The notes: generated by a model not told the origin, from the sequence alone. A stretch of DNA of 46,237 nt from an uncultured bacterium (GCA_903936775.1 CAIZWU010000046.1:1-46237), one strand, 5' to 3'. Positions 32,140 to 41,821 are shown, counted from the stretch's first letter. Program-made: numbers and translations.

Positions 32140-35106
32140 ATGAAATCCCTCCGGCAAATCTCCATGGCAACCGCTGCATGGATTGCCGTGCTCCAGGGGA
32201 TGCTTCCCATGGCCGGAGCGGCATCCCCTTTTGAAGACACCGTCCGGCCCATTCTGGAGAAAAACTGCTGCTCCTGCCATGGTCCGGAAAAACAGAAAAG
32301 CGGCTACCGGCTGGATGTGAAATCCATCGCTCTCACCGGTGGCGAGGGGCACGCCCCCAATATCATCCCCGGAAATGCCGCCGCGAGTCCGCTGATGAAA
32401 TTCATCACCGGCGCGGACAAGGACCTGATCATGCCGCCGAAGGGCCAGCCCCTGTCACCGGCTGAAATCGAAACGGTCAGGGCCTGGATTGAGGACGGAG
32501 CGCCCTGGCCGGATTCGGCGAGCGTCCCGGTCAACGATCCACTGGATTGGTGGTCGCTGAAGCCCATCACGAAGCCCGCCCCACCAACGCTCCCCCTGGC
32601 GGCGCATCCGATCGATGCTTTCATCCAGGCGAAGCTTGCGGAAAACGGCCTCGCGCCGTCACCGGAAGCCGATGCCCGGACCCTGGGCCGGCGCCTGTAT
32701 TTTGACCTCACCGGCCTGCCGCCCTCCCCGGAGGAGATCGGGGCTTTTGCCGCGGACTCTTCCCCGGAGGCCTATGCACGGCTGGTGGACCGGTTGCTGG
32801 CTTCGCCCCGCTATGGGGAGCGTTGGTCCCGGCACTGGCTGGATGTGGTGCATTACGGCGACACCCATGGATATGACAAGGACAAGATCCGGCCTAACGC
32901 CTGGCCGTACCGTGACTATGTGATCCGGGCGCTGAACGCAGACAAGCCCTACGCCCGGTTCGTGCAGGAACAGATCGCGGGGGATATTCTGTTTCCGGAT
33001 TCCCCTGACGGGATTGAGGCGCTGGGTTTCATCTCCGCCGGCCCATGGGATTTCATCGGACACGCCGAGGTGCCGGAGACCAAAACCGACGGCAAGATCG
33101 CCCGTCATCTGGACCGCGATGACATGGTAGCCAACGCCATGGGCACTTTTGCCAGTCAAACGGTGCATTGCGCCCAGTGCCACCACCACAAGTTCGATCC
33201 GATCCCGCAGGAGGATTATTACAGCCTGCAGGCGGTCTTCTCCGCGCTGGACCGGACCGAGCGGAAATACTACCGGGACGGGGCGGTCCATGCGCGCTAT
33301 CAAAACCTCCTCCGGCAGCAGAAACAGGATGTCGAGGCCTTGGCCGCCTTGGACGCAAGTCTGCGGACGAAGGCGGGTGGAGCCCTTGCAGCGTTGGAGT
33401 CAGATGACAAAACGGTGTCCATCCCGGCCCATGGCTACCACAGCGCCATGGCGGCCACAGAGGGGGATGTGAAATGGGTGCAGGTCGATCTCGGACAGCC
33501 GGTCAGGATCGGAAGGGTCTCCCTGCTGCCCTGCCATGACGATTTCAATGGCATCGGGGCCGGCTTCGGTTTCCCTCTTCGGTTCCGCATTGAGGCCAGT
33601 GACGATCCGGAGTTCCTGGCCGGCGTGCAACTGCTGCCGCAGCACCACGGACTGACCTTCAACGCTGACTTCAAAAATCCTGGACTCACGAGGTTCGACA
33701 CGGATGGCGGAAAGGAAGAAGCCGGCATCACCGGCCGGTATGTCAGGGTGACGGCAGTGAAACTCGCGCCGCGCCAGGGCGACTTCATCTTCGCTCTGGC
33801 AGAATTGCAGGTCTTCGACCGTGCCGGAAAAAATGCTGCGCAGGGCCGGCCTGTGATGGCGCTTGATTCCATCGAGGCCCCGCCCCGCTGGCAAAAAACA
33901 AACCTGACCGATGGTCTCGCTCCCGCAGACCCCGCGGCACTCCAGCGGGAGCGCGAGGCTTTGCTGCTGGCCGTGGCGGATGAGGCCACGAAGGCGCAGC
34001 GGATGGCTTTGGTGGCCAGCACCGCAAGTCTCGCGGCAGAACTGAAAAGCCTGCCCGCGCCTGATTCGGTGTATGCCGGCGGCATCCATCAGGGGACAGA
34101 TGCCTTCAAGGGCACCGGCGCCAGCGGTGGCCAACCGCGTCCGGTTTTCCTGCTGGCGCGCGGGCAGGTCACGCACCCGGGCCGGGAAGTCAGGGCCGGG
34201 GCTCTGTCCGCCCTGACCTTTGCCCCGGCCCGCTTTCCGCTGCCTCCGGATGCCCCTGAAGGAGCCCGCCGCGCCGCTCTGGCCCATTGGCTGACGGATC
34301 CGCGGAATCCGCTGGTCTGGCGCAGCATCGTAAACCGTGTCTGGCAATATCATTTTGGCCATGGCCTCGTGGCCACGCCGGGGGACTTCGGCCGGAACGG
34401 CGCCTTGCCCTCACATCCCGCTTTGCTCGACTGGCTGGCGGCCGGGTTCCGTGACGGCGGAGGGTCCTTGAAAACCCTGCACCGGCAGATCGTCACCAGT
34501 GCGACCTACCGGCAAGCGGCCATGGGAAACGCGGCTGCGGAAAAAATCGACTCCGGCAACACCCTCCTGTGGCGCCAGAACCGCCGGAAACTCGAAGCGG
34601 AGGCAGTACGCGACGCGGTGCTCGCGGTGAGTGGAAAACTCGACCTGACGATGGGTGGGCCCGGCTGGCAGGATTTTGTGATCGAGCGGCCCGAACACTC
34701 GCCGCACTATCAATACGGTCTGGCCGACCCCGGAGACCCGAAGGCGTGGCGGCGTTCCATCTACCGCTGCATCGTGCGCTCGCAGACCCAGCCGTGGATG
34801 ACCTCGCTGGATTGTGCCGATCCCTCCATGCGGGTGGACCAACGCAATGAAAGCCTCTCGCCGCTGCAGGCCCTCGCGCTGTTGAATAACGGATTCATCC
34901 TGACCCAGGCGCAGCACTTTGCGGAGCGCGTGCAGCAGGAGCGGCCGGATCTCCCCGGCCAGGTCAGCCGCGCCCATGAACTCGCGTTTGGCCGCCCCCC
35001 GGATGCCACGGCCCTCGCCCCGCTGGTTGATTTTGCCAAAGCCAATGGGCTGCCCGCCATGTGCCGGGTGTTGTTCAATCTGAACGAATTCACCTTCACC
35101 GACTGA
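32140..35106 (+). CDS. PSCyt1 / DUF1549 / discoidin-like / DUF1553 exported protein
   Basis: This 988-residue protein has a signal peptide (about 1-27) and a cytochrome-c-type haem site CCSCHG (about 43-48, PSCyt1), followed by DUF1549 (about 150-350, with RWSRHWLDVVHYGDT). An inserted discoidin (F5/8 type C)-like domain follows (about 427-590, with WVQVDLGQPVRIGRVSL and YVRVTAVKL), then DUF1553 (about 690-985). A GTG at 32128 is also possible, but ATG 32140 gives a standard signal. Members are electron-transfer or binding proteins of unknown reaction, nearly always paired with a DUF1501 gene. The discoidin-like insertion suggests carbohydrate binding. Confidence 0.9.
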   Translation: MKSLRQISMATAAWIAVLQGMLPMAGAASPFEDTVRPILEKNCCSCHGPEKQKSGYRLDVKSIALTGGEGHAPNIIPGNAAASPLMKFITGADKDLIMPPKGQPLSPAEIETVRAWIEDGAPWPDSASVPVNDPLDWWSLKPITKPAPPTLPLAAHPIDAFIQAKLAENGLAPSPEADARTLGRRLYFDLTGLPPSPEEIGAFAADSSPEAYARLVDRLLASPRYGERWSRHWLDVVHYGDTHGYDKDKIRPNAWPYRDYVIRALNADKPYARFVQEQIAGDILFPDSPDGIEALGFISAGPWDFIGHAEVPETKTDGKIARHLDRDDMVANAMGTFASQTVHCAQCHHHKFDPIPQEDYYSLQAVFSALDRTERKYYRDGAVHARYQNLLRQQKQDVEALAALDASLRTKAGGALAALESDDKTVSIPAHGYHSAMAATEGDVKWVQVDLGQPVRIGRVSLLPCHDDFNGIGAGFGFPLRFRIEASDDPEFLAGVQLLPQHHGLTFNADFKNPGLTRFDTDGGKEEAGITGRYVRVTAVKLAPRQGDFIFALAELQVFDRAGKNAAQGRPVMALDSIEAPPRWQKTNLTDGLAPADPAALQREREALLLAVADEATKAQRMALVASTASLAAELKSLPAPDSVYAGGIHQGTDAFKGTGASGGQPRPVFLLARGQVTHPGREVRAGALSALTFAPARFPLPPDAPEGARRAALAHWLTDPRNPLVWRSIVNRVWQYHFGHGLVATPGDFGRNGALPSHPALLDWLAAGFRDGGGSLKTLHRQIVTSATYRQAAMGNAAAEKIDSGNTLLWRQNRRKLEAEAVRDAVLAVSGKLDLTMGGPGWQDFVIERPEHSPHYQYGLADPGDPKAWRRSIYRCIVRSQTQPWMTSLDCADPSMRVDQRNESLSPLQALALLNNGFILTQAQHFAERVQQERPDLPGQVSRAHELAFGRPPDATALAPLVDFAKANGLPAMCRVLFNLNEFTFTD

Positions 35107-35109
35107 CCC

Positions 35110-36606
35110 ATGGCCCACGAATCTCCCTTCCATCAGCGGCAAACTCCGGGGCAGCTGACGCGCCGCGAGTTTCTCTGGCAATCCGGGGGTGGCCTTGGGG
35201 GGCTCGCGCTCGCGGCCATGCTCGGTCAGGACCAGGTGCGGGCGGAAGACGGTCCTTCGCCTGGCCAACTGCATCATCCAGCCAAGGCCAGGCGGGTCGT
35301 GCAGTTCTTCATGGCCGGGGCGGCCAGCCATCTTGACCTCTTCGACTACAAACCCGAGTTGATCAAACGTCACGGGCAACCCAGCGATTTTGGGGAGCCG
35401 GTGGAAGCGTTCCAGGACGGACTGGGTCCCTGGCTCCGGCCCCTCTGGGATTTCAAGCCTTATGGCCAGTCCGGCAAAATGCTGAGCGACATCGTGGCTC
35501 CGCTGGGGGCAGTGGTGGACGACCTCGCCTTTGTCCATAACATGGTGGGGAAATCCGGCGTTCACAGTGCGGCCACTCTGCTGCAGACCACCGGGTTTCA
35601 ACTTCCCGGCTTTCCCGGGGCAGGCTGTTGGGCGGGTTATGGGCTGGGCTCCATGAATGACAATCTGCCCACTTTTGTGGTGCTGCCCGATCACCGGGGA
35701 TTCGCATCGAATGGAGTGAAGAACTGGGACGCGGCCTTCCTGCCCTCACAACATAGCGGCACCATCATCCGTCCCGGCGCGGAGGTCCCCATCGCCGATC
35801 TTTTCCCCCACCCCAGTGGAAAGTTCATCACCCCGGCCAGCGAAGCGGCGGCGCAACAGCTCATGGCCGGAATGAACCGGGCCCATGCGGCCACCCGCGA
35901 GGGTGACCAGCGGCTTGACGCCCGGATCCGCAGTTATGAACTGGCGGCCCGCATGCAACTGGCGGCGCCCGAGGCGCTCGATCTCAAGGCCGAGCCGGAC
36001 CATGTGCTGAAACTCTACGGTCTTGATCGCGGCCCTCAGGCGTGGCCGAAGGAAATCAATCCTGAAGAGGAGGCCTATCATTTCTCCTCGAAATGCCTCA
36101 CCGCCCGCCGGCTGCTGGAGCGGGGGGTCCGTTTTGTGCAGGTGTGGAGTGGAAACGATAACAGCTTCCCGAGGCGGAACTGGGACTCGCATGAGGACGT
36201 CCAGCGCGACCACGGCCCGCTCGCCCACGGCATGGCGTGCGGCATTGCCGCCTTCATCAAGGATCTCAAGCAGCGTGGATTGTTTGACGATACCCTGATC
36301 CTCTGGACCACTGAGTTTGGCCGCATGCCCTCGTCGCAAGGCGGCAAAGGCCGTGACCACAATCCCTATGTGTTCACCAACTGGCTGGGCGGTGGTGGCA
36401 TCAAAGGCGGCGTCACCCATGGCGAAAGCGACCATTGGGGCTACAAGCCACTGGAACGTGCCCATCCCACCCTGGTTCATGACATCCATGCCACCCTGCT
36501 GCATCAACTTGGTCTGGATCACACGCGGCTGACGTTCCGCCACAATGGGGTCGACCGCCGCCTGACTGATGTGCATGGCCATGTCATCCACCCACTGCTT
36601 GCCTAG
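35110..36606 (+). CDS. DUF1501-family protein with Tat-type signal
   Basis: This 498-residue protein has an N-terminal twin-arginine signal, TRREFLWQSGGGLGGLALAAML, and the DUF1501 (alkaline phosphatase-like) fold: RRVVQFFMAGAASHLDLFDYKP at the start, then WDSHEDVQRDHGP, WTTEFGRMPSSQG, and the ending LTFRHNGVDRRLTDVHGHV. It starts 4 bases after the DUF1553 gene. DUF1501 proteins are sulfatase-related, and their reaction is not known. Export in folded form through Tat fits a periplasmic metalloenzyme working with the PSCyt partner and the sulfatase. Confidence 0.92.
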   Translation: MAHESPFHQRQTPGQLTRREFLWQSGGGLGGLALAAMLGQDQVRAEDGPSPGQLHHPAKARRVVQFFMAGAASHLDLFDYKPELIKRHGQPSDFGEPVEAFQDGLGPWLRPLWDFKPYGQSGKMLSDIVAPLGAVVDDLAFVHNMVGKSGVHSAATLLQTTGFQLPGFPGAGCWAGYGLGSMNDNLPTFVVLPDHRGFASNGVKNWDAAFLPSQHSGTIIRPGAEVPIADLFPHPSGKFITPASEAAAQQLMAGMNRAHAATREGDQRLDARIRSYELAARMQLAAPEALDLKAEPDHVLKLYGLDRGPQAWPKEINPEEEAYHFSSKCLTARRLLERGVRFVQVWSGNDNSFPRRNWDSHEDVQRDHGPLAHGMACGIAAFIKDLKQRGLFDDTLILWTTEFGRMPSSQGGKGRDHNPYVFTNWLGGGGIKGGVTHGESDHWGYKPLERAHPTLVHDIHATLLHQLGLDHTRLTFRHNGVDRRLTDVHGHVIHPLLA

Positions 36607-36820
36607 CGCAGGAGGGTTCGCCTTCCCGCCAGCCGTGCTGTTTTAAAAAGAGATAGTGAAACATGCCGGGGGAAATTGTCTTGAGCCGCCGGAACGTTTT
36701 CTGGAAAATTTAACCGCTTTAAGCTTGATCGATTAAGATTTCTCAAATATCCCCCCTTTGCTGCTTGGACCACTTGTGGTTGCAGGGAGCGATCCAATAA
36801 ACACAACCCATCCAGACAAC

Positions 36821-37450
36821 ATGAAAAAAATTGCCACTACGATCGCCAGCCTTTCCTTCGCAGGTTTTGCGGTAGCCGGTGTTTCACCAGCTCCCGTCGT
36901 TCCTGCTCCAGCTCCCGTGGTCCAGGAAACCGCCTTGAGCTACAACAACCTCGAAGTGGACTGGCTCCACACCGAATTCGATGACGTCGCCAACCTCGAC
37001 TCCGGCGACGGAGTGGGGGCCCGCTGGCTTTACTCCATGACCGAAGGATTCTACCTCTCCCTCGGGGGCGGCTGGCAGTCCATCGATATCAACAACGGCG
37101 GTTCCGCCGACATCTGGAGCGCCAGCGTGGGTGTCGGTGCCTATTACCCGATCACCAGCAACATCCACCTTGTGGGTGAAGTGGGTGCCTTGTTCTACGG
37201 CTACGACAACGCTCCCATGGGCTACGACGACAACGACGCCAGCGCCTATGCCCGTCCCTACGTCCGCGCCCAATGGGGTGCCTTGGAACTCCAGGCGGGT
37301 GCCACCTGGTCGAACATCGACGTGACCAACGAGTGGTCCGGCTTTGCCCGCCTCTACTTCGCGGTCGCCCAGAACTGGGATCTCGCCGCCGGGGTCAGCG
37401 CCGGTGAAAATGAAACCACCGTCAATGCCGGTCTGCGTCTCCGTTTCTAA
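36821..37450 (+). CDS. Small outer-membrane beta-barrel protein
   Basis: This 209-residue protein has a signal peptide (1-20) followed by a Pro/Val linker (PAPVVPAPAPV) and alternating-residue strands rich in Trp and Tyr (for example RWLYSMTEGFYLSLGGGW), ending in the aromatic residue F typical of outer-membrane barrels (NAGLRLRF). It resembles the OmpA-like/OmpX type eight-strand barrels. The upstream ATG at 36758 was rejected because it would not give a signal peptide. The gene is monocistronic and ends at a strong terminator. Its function beyond outer-membrane structure or adhesion cannot be read from the sequence. Confidence 0.75.
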   Translation: MKKIATTIASLSFAGFAVAGVSPAPVVPAPAPVVQETALSYNNLEVDWLHTEFDDVANLDSGDGVGARWLYSMTEGFYLSLGGGWQSIDINNGGSADIWSASVGVGAYYPITSNIHLVGEVGALFYGYDNAPMGYDDNDASAYARPYVRAQWGALELQAGATWSNIDVTNEWSGFARLYFAVAQNWDLAAGVSAGENETTVNAGLRLRF

Positions 37451-37486
37451 GATGGATTTCTGCTCCGCAGCATAATCGATTACCGG

Positions 37487-37525
37487 TGAGGGCCGGCGCT
37501 TCAGGCGCCGGCCCTCATTTATTTG
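37487..37525 (+). terminator. Terminator between the beta-barrel gene and rpsB
   Basis: Thirteen-base perfect stem TGAGGGCCGGCGC/GCGCCGGCCCTCA with a five-base loop, followed by TTTATTT. Confidence 0.85.
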
Positions 37526-37567
37526 GCGTCTCCCCCGGGAGGGCTTCCGACTGGCGGGAAAAACCTC

Positions 37568-37595
37568 TTGCGCGGCCCCGGTTTGCCCTTAAATT
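37568..37595 (+). promoter_or_regulatory. Candidate promoter of rpsB
   Basis: TTGCGC (37568-37573), a 16-base spacer and TAAATT (37590-37595). It would give a leader of about 120 bases before the rpsB start at 37721, in which S2-dependent control is possible but not visible. Confidence 0.4.
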
Positions 37596-37720
37596 CGCCG
37601 CCCCTGTCCAAAACGGCCGGGGAAATCGCCTACTCAAACCACCCTCAACTGCCCTGCCGCCGGATCGGATCTCCGAGCTGTCTTTCCAAGACAGTGTTGG
37701 CCACGGGATTTCAATACTAC

Positions 37721-38452
37721 ATGAATACTGAATTGCTCAAGGATCTGATCGAAGCCGGTGTCCACTTTGGCCACCAGACCAAGAAGTGGCATCCCCGGAT
37801 GAAGCCCTTCCTGCTCAGCACCCGGAACAAGGTGCACATCATCAATCTCGAAGAAACCACCAAGCAGATCACGGCCGCGGCTGACTTCCTTTGCGATGAA
37901 GCCAAAAAGGGCAAAAAAATCCTCTTTGTGGGCTGCAAACGCCAGGCTCAGGACGCCGTCCGTGAAGCCGCCGAAACGACCGGCCAATATTATGTGAACC
38001 ACCGTTGGCTCGGCGGCACGTTGACCAATTTTGAAACCATCAAGAAGAGTATCGCCCGCATGAAGTATCTCGAAACCATCGAGACACAGGCCGAATTCAA
38101 AATGATGTCCAAAAAGGAACTCGCCGCCCTCGGCCGCGAAAAAGCGAAACTCCAGCGCAACATCAGCGGCATCCGTGACATGGGCGGCCCTCCTGACATC
38201 ATGGTGGTGGTCGATTCCCACAAGGAAGCGATCGCCGTCGCCGAAGGCAACCGCCTGGGCATCAAGATCGTCGCCATGACGGACAGCAATGCCGACCCCG
38301 ATCAGGTCGCCTATCCGATCGCCTCCAACGATGACGCCGTGCGCTCCATCCGCATCATCCTCCAGCACCTCGTCACTCCCCTGCTGGCGACCTTGGAAAT
38401 GTCCGGCCGCGCTCCCCGCAAGAAGACGGACGCTCCTGTAGTTGCTGCCTGA
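37721..38452 (+). CDS. rpsB: 30S ribosomal protein S2
   Basis: This 243-residue protein is S2 from its first residues (LKDLIEAGVHFGHQTKKWHPRM) through KKILFVGCKRQAQDAVREAAE, YVNHRWLGGTLTNFETIKKS and DIMVVVDSHKE to the conserved C-terminal helices. The start at 37721 fits the family. The longer in-frame extension to 37523 runs through the promoter region and is rejected. S2 binds the platform side of the 30S subunit. It precedes tsf, the usual bacterial order. Confidence 0.98.
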   Translation: MNTELLKDLIEAGVHFGHQTKKWHPRMKPFLLSTRNKVHIINLEETTKQITAAADFLCDEAKKGKKILFVGCKRQAQDAVREAAETTGQYYVNHRWLGGTLTNFETIKKSIARMKYLETIETQAEFKMMSKKELAALGREKAKLQRNISGIRDMGGPPDIMVVVDSHKEAIAVAEGNRLGIKIVAMTDSNADPDQVAYPIASNDDAVRSIRIILQHLVTPLLATLEMSGRAPRKKTDAPVVAA

Positions 38453-38496
38453 GACCTTCCGGGCGACTCCGCTCATCCATTCCCCAATCCCATGGT

Positions 38497-38537
38497 GGCG
38501 GCGGCGAGGTCCATCCTCTCCGCCGCCGCTCTTTTTT
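38497..38537 (+). terminator. Terminator or attenuator between rpsB and tsf
   Basis: Stem GGCGGCGGCGAGG/CCTCTCCGCCGCC (one mismatch), a five-base loop, then GCTC and six T. It lies in the gap between rpsB and tsf, so it probably lowers or regulates tsf transcription from the rpsB promoter. Confidence 0.75.
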
Positions 38538-38574
38538 AATCAACCCGCCTTTTCAACCAACCCTCCTACTTATT

Positions 38575-39474
38575 ATGGCCGCAATCACCGCATCCACCGT
38601 CAACGAACTCCGCCAGAAGACCAACGCCGGCATGATGGACTGTAAAAAAGCCCTCACCGAAACCAACGGCGACATGGAAGCCGCCATCGATATCCTCCGC
38701 AAAAAAGGCATCGCCTCCAGCGCCAAGCGCGCCGACCGCGAAGCCAAGGAAGGCACCGTGCAGGCGATCCTCAATGATGACAGCACCGTGGGCGCCCTCG
38801 TCGAGGTGAACTGCGAAACCGACTTTGTGGGCAAGAACGAAGGGTTCCGCTCCTTCGTGGATGTCGTGGCCAAGCACCTCGTGGACGCTGGTCCTGCCGA
38901 TGCCGGTCTCGCCGCCGCCCTGGCCCAGCCCGTGCCCGCTTCCAATGGCCTCAGCCTCCAGGACGTGATCAAGGAAAAGGGTGGGATCGTGGGGGAAAAC
39001 ATCGTGCTGCGCCGCTTCTGCCGGTTTGCCGCTCCGGCCCATGGCACCATTGCCAGCTACATCCACCTCGGTGGCAAGGTTGGTGTGCTGCTGGAAGCGA
39101 CTGCTGGCAAAGCCGAAACGCTTGCTTCCGATACCTTCAAAACCCTCCTCAAGGACATCAACCTGCACATTGCGGCCAGCAGCCCGGTTTCCGTCGGCCG
39201 TGAATCTGTCGACCCGGAACTCGCCGCCAAGGAGCGCGCCATCTACGCCGATTCCGACCGTCTCAAGGGCAAGCCGCCCGCAGCGATGGAAGGTATTCTC
39301 AACGGCATGATGGCCAAATTCTTCAGCCAGATTTGTTTGCTGGAGCAGGGTTTTGTCAAAGATCCGGACAAGACCATCGCCCAATTGGTTGAGGAAACCG
39401 GCAAGGCGCTCGGTGATACCATCACCCTCACCCGCTTCACCCGCTTTGCCCTGGGTGAAGAATTGAAGGCATAA
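38575..39474 (+). CDS. tsf: Elongation factor Ts
   Basis: This 299-residue protein starts with the UBA-like N-terminal domain (VNELRQKTNAGMMDCKKAL) and has the TDFVG motif (CETDFVGKNEGF) of the core that contacts EF-Tu. EF-Ts exchanges GDP on EF-Tu. Length and domain order are normal. It follows rpsB after the attenuator-like stem. Confidence 0.98.
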   Translation: MAAITASTVNELRQKTNAGMMDCKKALTETNGDMEAAIDILRKKGIASSAKRADREAKEGTVQAILNDDSTVGALVEVNCETDFVGKNEGFRSFVDVVAKHLVDAGPADAGLAAALAQPVPASNGLSLQDVIKEKGGIVGENIVLRRFCRFAAPAHGTIASYIHLGGKVGVLLEATAGKAETLASDTFKTLLKDINLHIAASSPVSVGRESVDPELAAKERAIYADSDRLKGKPPAAMEGILNGMMAKFFSQICLLEQGFVKDPDKTIAQLVEETGKALGDTITLTRFTRFALGEELKA

Positions 39475-39600
39475 GCGTTTCCGTCTGTTGGCGGCGGAGT
39501 CATCTCCGCTGATTACCGGCGCCCGCGGCTCCGGTCTGTGTAAACAGGCCGGGGACCGCCGCCCGGATTTTGCCCGGCGGGTCATTCCGAATTCCACCCG

Positions 39601-40236
39601 ATGCCCGACTTTGCTTTTGAATCGCTCCACTGGTCCGCAGGTCGCCGGGTGGTGGCGGGAGTGGATGAAGCGGGGCGCGGGCCGTTGGCCGGGCCCGTCG
39701 TGGCCGGAGCCGTGGTGCTGCCGGAGGATTTCCAGCATGCCTGGCTGAATGATTCCAAAAAATTATCGGCTCCCCGGCGCGAGGCATTGTATGAGGAATT
39801 GACGGGCAATGGAAGAATCCGGTTTGCCTCGGGCATGGCCAGTGTGGAAGAGATCGACCGGCTCAATATTCTGCGGGCCACGCATTTGGCGATGGGCCGG
39901 GCCGTGGCTGCGCTGGGGGAACCAAGGCCGGAAATGGTTCTGATTGATGGACTGCCCGTAAGGGATTTTGCATGGCCGCAGCAGGCAGTGGTGAAAGGCG
40001 ATGCGCTGAGTTTGAGCATCGCGGCGGCCAGTATCATCGCCAAAGTGGAACGGGACCGGATGATGCTTGCCCTGGACGCGGCCTTTCCGCTCTATCTGTT
40101 TGCGGCCCACAAGGGTTATGGGACCGCTGCCCACCTGGCGGCTTTGCAACAATATGGACCTTCTCCGCATCATCGCCGGTCGTTTCAGCCCGTTGCTCAA
40201 CTCTCCCTGGACTTCTCCGGGGGAGCCTCAACCTGA
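39601..40236 (+). CDS. rnhB: Ribonuclease HII
   Basis: This 211-residue enzyme has VVAGVDEAGRGPLAGPVVAGAV, with the catalytic Asp-Glu pair of the DEAGRG motif, LIDGLPV carrying another acidic site, and SIIAKVERDRMM followed by HKGYGT near the C-terminus. It removes ribonucleotides and RNA primers from DNA hybrids. Its end overlaps the yraN-like gene by 83 bases. Confidence 0.95.
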   Translation: MPDFAFESLHWSAGRRVVAGVDEAGRGPLAGPVVAGAVVLPEDFQHAWLNDSKKLSAPRREALYEELTGNGRIRFASGMASVEEIDRLNILRATHLAMGRAVAALGEPRPEMVLIDGLPVRDFAWPQQAVVKGDALSLSIAAASIIAKVERDRMMLALDAAFPLYLFAAHKGYGTAAHLAALQQYGPSPHHRRSFQPVAQLSLDFSGGAST

Positions 40237-40633
40237 CAAGGACGCGGTGGGACGGCGGGGCGAGGAGGTGGCGGCCCGCTGGCTTTATGCGCACGGAGGC
40301 AAGGTGCTTTACAGGAATTACCGCGCCCCGAAGGGCGGCGAGGTGGATATCGTATGCCGGGAAGGAAAAGTGCTGGCCTTCGTGGAGGTGAAAACGCGGA
40401 CCAGCACGGCGTTTGGCCGTCCGGCGCAGGCGGTGACGGTGGACAAACAGGCCCTGATTGTGCGGGGAGCCACTGCTTACCTGCGGCTCCTCGGAGCGCA
40501 GGATATCCCCTGGCGGCTGGATGTGGTGGAGGTGCTGTTGATCCCTGGGGAGAAGCCGGCGGTGAATTGGATCCGGGCGGCATTCAATACCCAGGAAATG
40601 CGGCAGACTCTGGCTTGGAGGAAGCAGCGGTAA
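40154..40633 (+). CDS. yraN: YraN/UPF0102 family protein
   Basis: This 159-residue protein matches the UPF0102 pattern GRRGEEVAARWLYAHGGKVLYRNYR, GGEVDIVCREGKVLAFVEVKTR and RPAQAVTVDKQ, an endonuclease-like (restriction-fold) domain with the E-x-D and E-V-K residues. Its role is not established. It commonly sits between rnhB and dprA, as here. The chosen start (40154) lies inside rnhB; earlier in-frame codons continue antisense-like and were ignored. Confidence 0.85.
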   Translation: MDLLRIIAGRFSPLLNSPWTSPGEPQPDKDAVGRRGEEVAARWLYAHGGKVLYRNYRAPKGGEVDIVCREGKVLAFVEVKTRTSTAFGRPAQAVTVDKQALIVRGATAYLRLLGAQDIPWRLDVVEVLLIPGEKPAVNWIRAAFNTQEMRQTLAWRKQR

Positions 40634-40711
40634 GGGATCACGGGCAGTAGTTAGCCGGGAGGAACTGCTTTCCCGTCTTGCGGCACGGGGGAATCGGGGT
40701 AGGGCAGGGGC

Positions 40712-41821
40712 ATGACGGATGCCGAGGCGTTGGTGGCACTGAATATGTTGCCGAAAATCGGGCCGGTGCGCGTGCGCCGGTTGGTGGATTATTTTGGATC
40801 GGCGGCGGCTATACTGCAGGCGCCCGGCGATTCGTTGCGGCGGGTCGAGGGGATCGGGCCGGACACGGCCGCGCTGTTGCGGCGTTGGGAGGAGGTCGTG
40901 GATCTGGAAGCGGAATTGACCCGGGCGAGGGAGATGGGAGTGACGGTGATCACCCAGCAGGATGAATTATACCCGGCCCCTTTGCGGGAAATCCATGATC
41001 CGCCGCTGGTCTTGTATGTCAGGGGCCAACTGCTGGCGCGGGACCGGATGGCGGTCGGGGTGGTGGGCAGCCGCCGGGCGACCAGTTATGGACTGACAGC
41101 GGCACGGAAACTTTCGTTTCAACTGGCCCATGCCGGGGTGACGGTGCTGAGCGGGCTGGCCCGGGGCATCGATACCGCGGCTCATGAAGGCGCGGTGGCA
41201 GCGAAGGGGCGGACGATTGCGGTGATCGGGTCAGGACTGGGCAGGCTCTACCCGCCGGAGAACGAAGCGCTGGCGGCCCGGATCGCCGATGGGCATGGCG
41301 CGGTGGTGTCGGAATTCCCCATCCTGACGGAGCCTGATAAACAAACTTTTCCGCAGCGGAACCGGATCGTGAGTGGATGGAGCAGCGGAATCCTCGTGGT
41401 AGAAGCCCCGGCGTGGAGCGGGGCCCTGATTACGGCCAACAATGCCGCGGATCAGGGGCGCAGTGTGTATGCGGTGCCGGGGCCCATTGACCGGGCGTCG
41501 TCGCTGGGCTGCAACAAATTGATCCAAAATGGGGCGCGGCTGGTTCTGGATGCGGGCGATATTCTGGATGATTTGAATCTGCTATTGCCCCGCGAAGCCG
41601 GGGGGGCTCCCGGAGTGGACGCTGCCGCGGTGGCCCGGCCGGAATTGACAGAAGGGGAACGGGTCGTGTGGGAGACGCTGCATACCGATGAACTGCAGTT
41701 GGATGAGATTATCGGGAAGAGTGGTTTGCCGGCGGCGGAGGTCGCGTCGGGGTTGATGAGGCTGGAGATCCGGCGGTTGGTCAAACAATTGCCAGGTCGG
41801 CGGTATGTCCGGAGTTCATGA
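40712..41821 (+). CDS. dprA: DNA-processing protein A
   Basis: This 369-residue protein has an N-terminal helix-hairpin-helix region (LPKIGPVRVRRLVDYF and RRVEGIGPDTAALL), the Rossmann-like DprA core (VGVVGSRRATSYG, SGLARGIDTAAHEGA, FPQRNRIVSG, SGALITANNAADQGR) and a C-terminal winged helix (about 308-366). DprA loads RecA on incoming single-stranded DNA during transformation. The presence of a type IV filament in the same window makes natural competence plausible, although ComEC and ComEA are not here. Confidence 0.95.
   Translation: MTDAEALVALNMLPKIGPVRVRRLVDYFGSAAAILQAPGDSLRRVEGIGPDTAALLRRWEEVVDLEAELTRAREMGVTVITQQDELYPAPLREIHDPPLVLYVRGQLLARDRMAVGVVGSRRATSYGLTAARKLSFQLAHAGVTVLSGLARGIDTAAHEGAVAAKGRTIAVIGSGLGRLYPPENEALAARIADGHGAVVSEFPILTEPDKQTFPQRNRIVSGWSSGILVVEAPAWSGALITANNAADQGRSVYAVPGPIDRASSLGCNKLIQNGARLVLDAGDILDDLNLLLPREAGGAPGVDAAAVARPELTEGERVVWETLHTDELQLDEIIGKSGLPAAEVASGLMRLEIRRLVKQLPGRRYVRSS

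Noticed and set aside
38566..39738. Minus-strand open frame of 390 codons
   Set aside because: Antisense to tsf, which is a certain gene.
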